From: Desulfovibrio sp. UIB00
GTDB lineage: Bacteria > Desulfobacterota > Desulfovibrionia > Desulfovibrionales > Desulfovibrionaceae
DNA length: 64,000 nucleotides
Reading direction: 5' to 3'
Assembly (NCBI RefSeq): GCF_022508225.1
Contig: NZ_JAETXJ010000005.1
Location: 1-64,000 of the forward strand
Each line of letters starts with the position of its first letter. Within the stretch, counting starts at the first letter, position 1. Shown in pieces: positions 44,118 through 55,338 of this stretch. The notes beneath the pieces were generated by a model, which saw only the letters and a program-made list of their open reading frames with translations, did no database searches and was not told the origin of the DNA. The translations under genes and the position numbers were made by a program.

Positions 44118-44806
44118 GCCTTGCCGCCATTGTCAGGGGTGGCGGCGGCCTGAGGCGCACCTGCGGGAGCGGAGGCCAGCTTGGCTTCTGCGGCTTCGGC
44201 CTCGGCCTTTGTTTTGGCAAGGGCTTCAGCCAACGGGCTGCCAGCGGGCGGTGCAACCGGAGCTGCCCCTTCGGCGGATGCTGCCGTGCCCGCAACAGGC
44301 TGGGTCTCGGCCTTGCCCTCTGCCGCGTGGGCTGCATCCGCAACCGGAGCGTCGGCAATCGGAGCTTCCGCTACAGTGGGCTTGGGGGCCTCGGGCTGAG
44401 CCGTTGCTGTCGAAGCCGTGGCTGTGGTCTGCCCCGCATCGGCGGCAGGCCGGGTAGCCGTGGCGTCAATTACCGCCTCTGAGGCAGGAATATTATCAGC
44501 TTGTGCCGTTGCGGCAGGCTGGGCCTCGGTTGCCGCTGCGGCAGCAGCGGCCATTTCGGCGGCGTGTGCTTCCTTGGCGGCGGCAGCAGCTTCTTTTGCC
44601 GCTCTGGCGGCTTCCTGCTTGCGCTTACGCTGTTCCTCTTCCTCGGCCTCAGCATTCAGCGTGCGCTGAAAGTCTGTGGACACTCGGCGGAACTCGCCCA
44701 TGGCCTTGCCCAGCGTGCGCGACACGTTGGCAAGGCTTTTGGGGCCAAGTACAATGAGAGCCACCACAAGGATGACCAGAAGTTCAGTGCTTCCTATCCC
44801 GAACAT
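44114..44806 (-). CDS. tatB: Twin-arginine translocase subunit TatB
   Basis: Partner of TatC. The membrane anchor MFGIGSTELLVILVVALIVLGPKSL with the family Glu and the Gly-Pro hinge is followed by an amphipathic helix (about 22-60). The remaining 170 residues are Ala-rich, with Lys/Glu repeats and Pro-rich segments, longer than the tail of E. coli TatB (171 in total). Its start lies nine bases after the guaA stop codon, and its Shine-Dalgarno AAGGGGG overlaps that codon. It could be TatA by N-terminus alone, but the position beside tatC and its length favour TatB. Confidence 0.9.
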   Translation of the reverse strand: MFGIGSTELLVILVVALIVLGPKSLANVSRTLGKAMGEFRRVSTDFQRTLNAEAEEEEQRKRKQEAARAAKEAAAAAKEAHAAEMAAAAAAATEAQPAATAQADNIPASEAVIDATATRPAADAGQTTATASTATAQPEAPKPTVAEAPIADAPVADAAHAAEGKAETQPVAGTAASAEGAAPVAPPAGSPLAEALAKTKAEAEAAEAKLASAPAGAPQAAATPDNGGKA

Positions 44807-44815
44807 GCTGCCCCC

Positions 44816-46351
<1,536 letters not shown>

Positions 46352-46661
46352 ATGTGTCCTCGCCTGGTGCTGGCCGTGGCCTGTTGCTGTGCGCCGCTAC
46401 TGCGCGCCCGGTTAATCTTGCTCCTGATCGTTCGCCTGATCTTTGTCTGATCTTTTGCCCGATGGTCGTGATGCCGGGGCCTGTGGGCAATCTGCGGCTT
46501 TGTGGTCGCAGCGCTTTCCGCTTGTGTTGCCTTAGGATTTTTTGTCCTCCGCCAAATAAGACGCGCCTGCTTTCCCGGTTGGTGCTTTAGCGGCACGTTG
46601 CCGGAAAAGCAGGCGAAATCTGATGCCGCAGAGGGCAAAAGACCGCTGGCAGCGGTTTTGC
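46352..46661. other. Gap between guaB and guaA
   Basis: No gene seen. On the minus strand it begins with the hairpin behind guaB and then leads to guaA. It may hold a separate guaA promoter. A purine-sensing riboswitch was considered, but no matching core was found. Confidence 0.4.
46637..46660 (-). terminator. Weak terminator or attenuator after guaB
   Basis: A 6-bp stem (ACCGCT at 46642-46647 with AGCGGT at 46651-46656, loop GGC) with AAAA and TTTT on the flanks begins just past the guaB stop codon. The short stem suggests partial read-through into guaA. Confidence 0.5.
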
Positions 46662-48195
<1,534 letters not shown>

Positions 48196-48674
48196 TGATG
48201 GCAGCGCTCGCCAGCCCTTGTGTTTCAAGGGGCAGCGGGTACGCGGGATATTCCTGCCGGTGGCGGTTTCAGCGCTAAAGCATGAAGGCGTGCTTTACGT
48301 CCGGGCGGTGCATGTGCTGACTGCGCAAGGCCCGCAAGGCGGGGCGCGTCAGCAGGCAATAGTGTTTGCGCCGCAGGGTGAAGGTAAAGTCAGCGCGACC
48401 AGAAATCAGAGGCATGTCAGGGCGGTGCTGCGCCCTTGGGCTACTGGTTTTTGTGTCAATCCGCTTGTGTATGCCGCTGTTATGCCACAGTGTGGCGCGG
48501 CTCTTGGCATTGAATTGCGGCAGTGCGTGGCGCGCTGCTGTAGTCCAATGGGGTGCTGGCGGCGTACAGCTTTTTGCGAAAATTTGCAAGGGGCCCGCCG
48601 TGTGTTGTATGGTGCGGCTCAGCAGGCGGCCTTTTGAAAAGCCGGGCTTCGCGCGGGCATTCTGCGTCTAAGGC
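48196..48674. other. Divergent gap between guaB and ffh without a recognised gene
   Basis: About 480 bases. Open frames exist on both strands (for example 48218-48637 on the plus strand), but they have no good ribosome site and no family I recognise, and the two strands read equally open, which is typical of GC-rich non-coding DNA. I looked for an SRP RNA next to ffh and found no matching core. Confidence 0.4.
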
Positions 48675-48703
48675 TTGACGTGGTGCATCAAACAGCCTAT
48701 GAA
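48675..48703 (+). promoter_or_regulatory. Promoter of ffh
   Basis: TTGACG (48675-48680) and TATGAA (48698-48703) are exactly 17 bases apart, 110 bases before the ffh start. Confidence 0.65.
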
Positions 48704-48812
48704 TCAGCACTTCGACCAATGCGCGGCTGCACTGTGTGAACAGCGGCTGGCGCAGGGCGGGCGCGAGAGCGCCGATTTTTTCGCCGCGAGGCTGCGGCGC
48801 AATGGGGACTTC

Positions 48813-50357
48813 ATGTTCGAGAGCCTTTCCGACAGACTTTCAGGCGTATTCCGCACATTCAGCGGGCGCGGGCAGCTTACCGAAGAAAATGTGCAGGCTG
48901 GCCTGCGCGAGGTGCGCCTTGCCCTGCTTGAGGCGGACGTCAACTTCAAGGTCGTTAAAGACTTTGTGGAAAGCGTGCGCGAAAAGTGCCTGGGGCAAGA
49001 GGTGCTCAAGGGCGTGAGCCCTGCCCAGCAAGTCATCAAGATTGTTAACGATGAACTTGTGCAGCTGCTTGGCGGCGAAACCGCCGGGTTGAATCTGCAA
49101 GGGCGCGAACCTGCGGTCATCATGCTTGTGGGCTTGCAGGGCTCTGGTAAGACGACCTCTGCGGGCAAGATCGCCAATATTCTGCGCAAGCAGAAGCTGC
49201 GGCCCTATCTTGTGCCTGCCGACGTGTATCGCCCTGCGGCTATTGACCAGCTGACCGTGCTGTCCAAGCAGCTCGACATGCCTTGTTTCCCCTCCACGGT
49301 GGACATGAACCCCGTGGATATTGCCAAGGCCGCGCTTGAAAAAGCCCGCGAAGAGCAGGCCACCGTGCTGCTGATCGACACTGCGGGCCGCCTGCACGTG
49401 GACGAGCCGCTCATGCAGGAGCTGGCAGCCATCAAGCAGGCCGTGCAGCCGCAGGAAATTCTGTTTGTTGCCGACGCCATGACCGGTCAGGACGCCGTGA
49501 CCGTGGCCGAAAGCTTCAACGAGCGCCTTGGCATCACCGGCGTGGTGCTCACCAAGATGGACGGCGATGCGCGCGGCGGCGCTGCTCTCTCCATCCGTTC
49601 TGTTACGGGCGCGCCTGTCAAGTTTGTGGGTATGGGCGAAAAACTGTCGGAGATGGAAGTCTTCCATCCCGACCGTATCGCTGGCCGCATCCTCGGCATG
49701 GGCGACGTGCTCACCCTGGTTGAAAAGGCGCAGAGCGCCATCAACGCAGAAGAAGCCGAAGAACTGGCCCTCAAGATGAAGAAGGCCAGCTTTGATCTTG
49801 AAGATTTCCGCACCCAGATGCGCCGTATCAAAAAGCTTGGTTCGCTCGACAGCATCCTTAAAATGATCCCCGGCATGGGCGGCCTGCGCGACAAGCTGGC
49901 CGAGGCCAGCGGGGCCATGCCTGAAAAGGAAATGGCGCGCACCGAGGCTATCATCAGTTCCATGACCATGGCTGAACGCCGCAATCCCGACATCCTCAAC
50001 GGCAGCCGCAGGGCGCGCATAGCAAAGGGCGCAGGCGTTACTGTTGCCCAGGTCAATCAGCTTGTGCGCCAGTTTGAGCAGATGCGCCAGATGATGAAGG
50101 GCATGATGGGTGGCAAGGGCGCCAAAATGCCCGCAATGCCGCGCATGCGCGGCATGCCCCCTGGCATGAACCTGCCCAAGGGGCTTGGCGGTATGCCCAA
50201 TCTTGGCGGCATGGGCGGAATGCCCGGCATGCCGGGGATGGGTGGAATGCCTGGAATGCCCGGTATGGAAGGTATGCCCGGCGCTCGCGCTGGCGCAACC
50301 AAGGCTGCGCCTAAAAAGCGCAAGAAAAAAGAGCGTCCCAAGCGCAAGAAAAAGTAA
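48813..50357 (+). CDS. ffh: Signal recognition particle protein Ffh with Met/Gly-rich tail
   Basis: GTPase that guides ribosomes making membrane proteins to the membrane, with SRP RNA and FtsY. The start at 48813 gives MFESLSDRLSGVFRTFSGRG, the family N-terminus; an open frame upstream overlaps the promoter and is not used. NG domain: GLQGSGKTTSAGKIA (P-loop), DTAGRLHVDEPL, TKMDGDARGGAAL. The M domain follows (about 300-430) with its Met-rich finger and SRRARIAKGAGVTVAQVNQ. Unusually, the tail then holds about ten GMPGM-type repeats and a basic end (KKRKKKERPKRKKK). Length 514 compared with about 450 in E. coli. Confidence 0.97.
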   Translation: MFESLSDRLSGVFRTFSGRGQLTEENVQAGLREVRLALLEADVNFKVVKDFVESVREKCLGQEVLKGVSPAQQVIKIVNDELVQLLGGETAGLNLQGREPAVIMLVGLQGSGKTTSAGKIANILRKQKLRPYLVPADVYRPAAIDQLTVLSKQLDMPCFPSTVDMNPVDIAKAALEKAREEQATVLLIDTAGRLHVDEPLMQELAAIKQAVQPQEILFVADAMTGQDAVTVAESFNERLGITGVVLTKMDGDARGGAALSIRSVTGAPVKFVGMGEKLSEMEVFHPDRIAGRILGMGDVLTLVEKAQSAINAEEAEELALKMKKASFDLEDFRTQMRRIKKLGSLDSILKMIPGMGGLRDKLAEASGAMPEKEMARTEAIISSMTMAERRNPDILNGSRRARIAKGAGVTVAQVNQLVRQFEQMRQMMKGMMGGKGAKMPAMPRMRGMPPGMNLPKGLGGMPNLGGMGGMPGMPGMGGMPGMPGMEGMPGARAGATKAAPKKRKKKERPKRKKK

Positions 50358-50481
50358 CAATATTTACGGGGCAAGGAGCGCCGCCACGCGCGGCGATGAA
50401 TCTCTTTGCGCCAGGGCTTCCCGCCCTTGCCCTTTCCCGGGCGCAACGCTAACATAACATCAATCAAAGGGAGTTGGACTC

Positions 50482-50721
50482 ATGGCAGTAAAGTTGAAAT
50501 TGACCCGCCTCGGCAGCAAAAAGCACCCCTTCTACCGTGTGGTGGCCGCGAATGACGAAACCCGTCGTGATGGCCGTCCGCTGGAATTCCTGGGCTACTA
50601 CAACCCCATGGTCAATCCGGCTGAAGTGAAGCTTGATGCCGCAAAGATCAAGGAATGGCTGGGTCGTGGCGCTGAGCCCACCAATACCGTGCGCGCTCTT
50701 ATCAAAGAGCACCTGGGCTAG
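50482..50721 (+). CDS. rpsP: 30S ribosomal protein S16
   Basis: Small-subunit ribosomal protein of 79 residues, starting [22 protein letters not shown], the family signature. AAAGGGAG lies before the ATG. It is the first of three genes for the translation machinery behind ffh. Confidence 0.97.
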   Translation: MAVKLKLTRLGSKKHPFYRVVAANDETRRDGRPLEFLGYYNPMVNPAEVKLDAAKIKEWLGRGAEPTNTVRALIKEHLG

Positions 50722-50941
50722 TTTATTGGGCTTATCTTTGCGGCAACGCAGAGCCTACGGCAAATCTCTTTCAGGCATGCCCTGAAGGAGAACTTTGCTG
50801 TTGGCTGTTTTTTGGGAAAGCTCAGGCAATATCTGTCCCGGTTCATCAGAACCGGCGGTGGTCTGCAAGCAGGCCCCGTTTGAGCCGGGGGCGCGCTTGG
50901 CGCGCCCGAGGCCCACTGGCTGACCCCCACTGGAGGTACAC

Positions 50942-51172
50942 ATGAAGGCCCTGATAGAATACATTGCCAAATCCCTGGTGGATAATCCCGAAGAAGTGCA
51001 AGTCAGCGAAGTAGAAGGCGAGCAGACTACGGTTCTTGAGCTCAAGGTCGCCAAAGAGGACCTGGGCAAGGTTATCGGCAAGCAGGGGCGCACGGCCAGG
51101 GCCATGCGCACCATTCTGAGCGCCGCTTCCATCAAGTGCAAAAAACGCACAGTGCTGGAAATTCTGGAGTAG
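50942..51172 (+). CDS. khpA: KH-domain RNA-binding protein KhpA
   Basis: A 76-residue single KH-domain protein with [16 protein letters not shown] as the RNA-binding GxxG region. It belongs to the family found between rpsP and rimM in many bacteria, which binds small RNAs and rRNA with KhpB. The ribosome site GGAGG lies six bases before the ATG. The gap of 220 bases to rpsP holds no gene. Confidence 0.95.
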   Translation: MKALIEYIAKSLVDNPEEVQVSEVEGEQTTVLELKVAKEDLGKVIGKQGRTARAMRTILSAASIKCKKRTVLEILE

Positions 51173-51301
51173 CGCCGCGTTCTTTCCATGCTTCTGCTTC
51201 CTGAGGGAAGCGGGGAATGGGAAAAACCCGGTTCCGCCTGCTGCAATGCCTGGCATTGCAGCTACGCCTCAGCCCGCCGGAAACCCGGCAGAACTGGAAG
51301 T

Positions 51302-51880
51302 ATGACGGAAACCTGGATTCATATGGGTACGCTGGCGCGGCCCCACGGCATCAAAGGGGAGATCTGCATCGACTGGCATGCGGACTCCCCCTTGCTTTTG
51401 GATACCCCTCTCTGGCTACAGAAGGGCAAGGACGCGCCGCGCCGTGTCAAGATTGCGGCTGTGCGCAGCCACAAGGAGCGGCCCCTGCTCCTGCTTGAGG
51501 GTGTAGCTGACCGCACAGCGGCAGAAGCCCTGCGCGGCTGCAAGCTGTTTGTGCGGCGCGAGGATCTGCCGGAGCCTGATGACGACGAGGTCTATCTGGA
51601 AGATCTGCTCGACTGCGACGTGGTCCTGCCGGACGGTGCCCGCATCGGCAGGCTCGACCATTTTGAGTACCCTGCGGGCCTTGAAATGTGGGTCATCATG
51701 ACTGATGACGACAAGGAAGTTCTCTTTCCTGCGCGGCCTGAATTTATTGCAGGTTTTGATCTGGAAATTCCCGCTGTGGTCATTGACCCGCCCGAGGGGC
51801 TGCTGGATATTTATCTTGCCGAGAGCAAGGCCGAGAGCAAGGCAGAGAACAAGGCCGAGGGCGAGTCCGAAAACAGTTAA
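51302..51880 (+). CDS. rimM: Ribosome maturation factor RimM
   Basis: Helps process 16S rRNA and assemble the 30S head by binding S19. The start at 51302 gives MTETWIHMGTLARPHGIKGE, the family N-terminus, with GGAAG upstream. The N-terminal domain (1-90) and PRC barrel (100-170, with EVYLEDLLDCDV and LFPARPEFIAGFDLE) are present. The last 22 residues are repeats of AESKAE-type units, absent from other RimM. The usual next genes, trmD and rplS, are not here. Confidence 0.95.
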   Translation: MTETWIHMGTLARPHGIKGEICIDWHADSPLLLDTPLWLQKGKDAPRRVKIAAVRSHKERPLLLLEGVADRTAAEALRGCKLFVRREDLPEPDDDEVYLEDLLDCDVVLPDGARIGRLDHFEYPAGLEMWVIMTDDDKEVLFPARPEFIAGFDLEIPAVVIDPPEGLLDIYLAESKAESKAENKAEGESENS

Positions 51881-52029
51881 GGCACGCGCCGCAAGATTTT
51901 TGCCGCTGCTCTGGCGGGCAAGATTTGATCGTGCGGCATGAGCCGCACTGAAACGGGGGAGGAGCTTTCGGCGGAAGGTTCTTCCCCCGAAGTCATTGTA
52001 CGCACCGCCAGCCACACACAGGAATGACC

Positions 52030-52890
52030 ATGCCGGAATTGCCAGAAGTTGAAACGGTGGCGCGCACCCTGCGCCCCCATGTGGAAGGCTGCGTCATCAT
52101 GGGCGCAACCCTGCTGCGCGATTCCAGCCTGCATCCTCTGAGCTTGCGGCCCGAAGATTTGCAGGGCTGCGTCATCACTGGCGTGGGCAGGCGCGGCAAA
52201 CTGCTGCTGCTTGAGCTGGACGCCGCAAAAGCTGCCAGGGCAGACCTGCGCGGCGCAATCGGCCTGCGCCTTGCGCTGCACCTGCGCATGACCGGCCGCC
52301 TCATGACTTACCCCGCCCACACCGCGCCTGGCCCGCATACACGCTGCGTGTTTGACCTGAAAGATGCTCAAGGGCAAACGCGCCGCCTTTTTTTTGATGA
52401 TGTGCGGGCCTTTGGCCTGCTGCTGGCAGGAACGCCGCAAACCATGCAGCAGTGGAGCTTCTGGCGGGAGCTTGGGCCCGAGCCGCTGGAACTGACGGAC
52501 GCCGCCTTTTCTGCTCGGCTTGACGGCAGAAATTCGGCCATCAAGGCAGTGTTGCTGGATCAGAAGGTCATTGCGGGCGTGGGCAATATCTATGCGGATG
52601 AAAGCCTGTTTGCCGCAGGCATCGACCCGCGCCGCAAGGCTGGCTCGCTCTCCGCAGCGCAGCGCAGCCGTTTGCTGCGTTGCCTCAAGGATGTGCTGGA
52701 ACTTTCCATATCGCAGTGCGGCAGCTCCATACGCGATTACCGTGATGCCAACGGCAATGTGGGAGCTTTCCAGAACAGTTTTGCCGTCTATGGCCGCAAC
52801 GGTCAGGCCTGCAAGGCCTGTGGGCGCGCACTTGAAAAAATCAAGGTGGCGGGCCGCGCCACGGTGTATTGCCCCCACTGCCAGAAGTAG
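52030..52890 (+). CDS. mutM: Formamidopyrimidine-DNA glycosylase
   Basis: Removes oxidised purines from DNA and cuts the backbone. The start must be 52030, because the mature enzyme needs Pro 2 as nucleophile (MPELPEVETVAR); an ATG two codons earlier would block it. AGGA lies upstream. Glu 3, the Lys in GRRGKLLLLEL and the helix-two-turn-helix VGNIYADESLFAAGIDP are present. The C-terminal zinc finger has Cys pairs CKAC and CPHC. At 286 residues it has slightly more than average length. Confidence 0.97.
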   Translation: MPELPEVETVARTLRPHVEGCVIMGATLLRDSSLHPLSLRPEDLQGCVITGVGRRGKLLLLELDAAKAARADLRGAIGLRLALHLRMTGRLMTYPAHTAPGPHTRCVFDLKDAQGQTRRLFFDDVRAFGLLLAGTPQTMQQWSFWRELGPEPLELTDAAFSARLDGRNSAIKAVLLDQKVIAGVGNIYADESLFAAGIDPRRKAGSLSAAQRSRLLRCLKDVLELSISQCGSSIRDYRDANGNVGAFQNSFAVYGRNGQACKACGRALEKIKVAGRATVYCPHCQK

Positions 52891-52950
52891 CATTCAGCGG
52901 GCGTTTGCTTCTTTCCCCCGCAACACTCCCGAACGTCAAACGACCCGCCC

Positions 52951-55338
52951 CTAGGGAGCAGGTCTCACACGGATGTTCCGCCGTGTGGCCCGGCCCGCAT
53001 CGTCCACCACCCTCACGCTCACATCGCCTGCAGTGGCCTGCCAGAGCAGCGGCTCGCCCGGTGCGGTGCTGCCCACATAGCTATCGTTGGCAAACCAGAA
53101 AAGTTCGTTCACGCCTGCCTCGGCATGGGCCATAAAAACCATGCTGCCATTTTGCGCGTCAGCAGTGCGGCGGTACACAAGTCCGCTCTTGGGCTGAATG
53201 ATGGTGGGCGGCTGACCGGAGATTTTTTGCTCGCGGCGGCACTGCTCCTCAAAAGGTGGTGGCGGCGGCTTGGGCATGCCCGCCCGGGCGAACATGCGGG
53301 CCAGATCGCTGGGCCAGAACTCCCATACGCGCTGCTCCGTGCGGCCATCCTGCGGGGCGCAGGCCCGAAGACCGCTGGCCTTGTCTATCAGGATGCTGCG
53401 GAACACGCCTGACGGCGCAACAGGTGATACTCCGGGGATGAACCATGTGAGCGTGGTTTCTGGACAGAGGGACGTATCTAGATCGCCCGTTGCCACGCAG
53501 ACGCGCAATTTTTCTACATTGAGGCCGGGGGCCGGATCGCGGAAAGGGTCAGTCATGGGTTCCGCCGCCGTCAGCTCGCGGGCCATATCCATAAACAGCG
53601 GCGCGGCCACCATGCCGCCCACCAGCAGCGGATTGGCCGTATTGTTGAAATTGCCCACCCACACGGCTAGCACGTATGGGCCGAACTGCCCTACGGCCCA
53701 GGCATCCCGAAAGCCGTTGGACGTTCCGGTTTTAAGCCGTACGGGCAGCACAGCGCCGCCCTGCGAGCGGGCTATCTTGTCCGGGTCCGGCGCTTCAAGC
53801 ATGGAGAGGGTCACAAAGGCCGACTCCGGCGTCAGCAGGGGGAGGGCGGGTGCTGACGGCGCTTCGTCTGATAGAAAGCGCAGGGGCCGCCATACGCCCT
53901 TGTTGGCAAGCATGGCATACAGGCCCGCCAGTTCGCGCATGCTCACTTCCGCCCCGCCAAGCACCAGCGACAGGCCGTAGTGGTCTGCGCCATCGGCAAA
54001 CTCCACCCCGGCGCGGCGCAAAAATTCGTACAGGCTCGGGCGGGTCAGTTTGGCTGCAAGGGTTATGGCGGGCACGTTGCGGCTGGCGCGCAGGGCTTCA
54101 GCCGCAGAAAGGGGGCCACGGAACGCGCCGTCATAATTTTCCGGATCATAGCCTGCAAAGCTGTGCGGCGTGTCTGCCATCAGGCTTTGCGGATGGATGA
54201 GGCCCTGCTCCAGCGCAAGAGCGTAAATCATGGGCTTGAGGGTGGAGCCGGGGGAGCGCCGCGCGCGCGTGCCGTCCACCTGTCCTTCGATGGATTTGTT
54301 GAAAAAGTCGGCGGATCCAGCCAGCGCGCGTACTTCCATGCTGGGCCAGTGCAGCAGCAGGGCCGCGCAGTTGGTGAGGCCGTAGGCACTGTGCCGCGCT
54401 GCAAAACGGGCAAGCTGGCGCTCTGTGCGGCGTTGGGCCGTGGTATCCAGCGTTGTGCGCAGTATGTCCGCGCCGGGGCGTTGCAGCAGCTCGGTGCTGA
54501 GATGTGGCGCGATGAAGGGCATGTCCTGCGGGCCGTAGACGCGCAGGGGAGCGGATTCCTTTTTGCCGAACCACGTTTCGTTGAGCCTGCGCACGGCCTG
54601 GCTGAAGGCCTTGTTGTCGCGGGCCGGTCTGCGGCGGGAGGGGTTTTGCGGCACCAGCATGAGGGCGGCGCTTTCCGCAGGGGCAAGCTGGGCGGCAGTT
54701 TTGTGAAAATAGCACACCGCCGCCGCGCCCAGACCCTCCACATTGCCGCCGTATGGCGCAAGGTTGAAATAGGCCTCGAGGATTTCTTCCTTGCTGTAGT
54801 GCCATTCCAGTTGCAGGGCCAGCAGCATCTGCCGCAGCTTGGCCCCCATTTTGCCGGTTTCCAGCCCGTATGCCAGCCGGGCCACCTGCATGGTGATAGT
54901 GGAGCCGCCCATGCGGCGGCCTCCCGTCATAATGCCTGCGGCAGCACGGAAGAGCGAAAGGGGATTGATGCCGGGGTGATACCAGAAAAATCTGTCTTCG
55001 TAGCGCAAAACAGTATCCACGGCAGCAGGGGGAATATCCGCCAGCCGTGTGCGGATGCGGTATTTCTGATCGGCGGAAAGGCTGACCCGCATGATGCCGC
55101 CGCGTTTGTCCAGCACCATGCGCGAGAATTCCACACCCGCCAGCGGGTGCGGGCAGGGAGCAAAGGCCAGCCAGAGCAAAAGAGCCGCCAGCGGCAGAGC
55201 CAGCATGCCTGCGGCAAGTGCCAGACGCCTTCTGCGTCGCAACAGGGCGCAGAAGGCGTCTGGCATATGGGCAGCCCGGTTCCGCACAAGCGGCAAAGCC
55301 ATACGGAACCGGGTCAGAAGCTTATTCGACAGTGACAT
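52951..55338 (-). CDS. pbpC: Penicillin-binding protein 1C
   Basis: Bifunctional peptidoglycan enzyme of 795 residues, anchored in the inner membrane by a helix at about 38-60. The glycosyltransferase 51 domain has EDRFFWYHPGINP, GGSTITMQVARL and EILEAYFNLAPYGGN; the transpeptidase domain has the active Ser in SPGSTLKP, the SRN motif and KTGTSNGFRD. A BiPBP_C domain ends the chain, as in PbpC. It overlaps the alpha-2-macroglobulin gene by 17 bases; this pairing is common and links envelope repair with protease defence. Confidence 0.96.
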   Translation of the reverse strand: MSLSNKLLTRFRMALPLVRNRAAHMPDAFCALLRRRRRLALAAGMLALPLAALLLWLAFAPCPHPLAGVEFSRMVLDKRGGIMRVSLSADQKYRIRTRLADIPPAAVDTVLRYEDRFFWYHPGINPLSLFRAAAGIMTGGRRMGGSTITMQVARLAYGLETGKMGAKLRQMLLALQLEWHYSKEEILEAYFNLAPYGGNVEGLGAAAVCYFHKTAAQLAPAESAALMLVPQNPSRRRPARDNKAFSQAVRRLNETWFGKKESAPLRVYGPQDMPFIAPHLSTELLQRPGADILRTTLDTTAQRRTERQLARFAARHSAYGLTNCAALLLHWPSMEVRALAGSADFFNKSIEGQVDGTRARRSPGSTLKPMIYALALEQGLIHPQSLMADTPHSFAGYDPENYDGAFRGPLSAAEALRASRNVPAITLAAKLTRPSLYEFLRRAGVEFADGADHYGLSLVLGGAEVSMRELAGLYAMLANKGVWRPLRFLSDEAPSAPALPLLTPESAFVTLSMLEAPDPDKIARSQGGAVLPVRLKTGTSNGFRDAWAVGQFGPYVLAVWVGNFNNTANPLLVGGMVAAPLFMDMARELTAAEPMTDPFRDPAPGLNVEKLRVCVATGDLDTSLCPETTLTWFIPGVSPVAPSGVFRSILIDKASGLRACAPQDGRTEQRVWEFWPSDLARMFARAGMPKPPPPPFEEQCRREQKISGQPPTIIQPKSGLVYRRTADAQNGSMVFMAHAEAGVNELFWFANDSYVGSTAPGEPLLWQATAGDVSVRVVDDAGRATRRNIRVRPAP

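Noticed and set aside
46352-46661. Purine riboswitch between guaB and guaA
   Set aside because: No matching three-stem core or conserved loop sequences.
48218-48637. A 139-codon frame in the gap between guaB and ffh
   Set aside because: Composition is mixed, there is no Shine-Dalgarno sequence and an equally long frame exists on the other strand. Kept only as a note on the gap.
48196-48674. SRP (4.5S-like) RNA gene next to ffh
   Set aside because: No GGAA-tetraloop stem with the conserved internal loops could be found.
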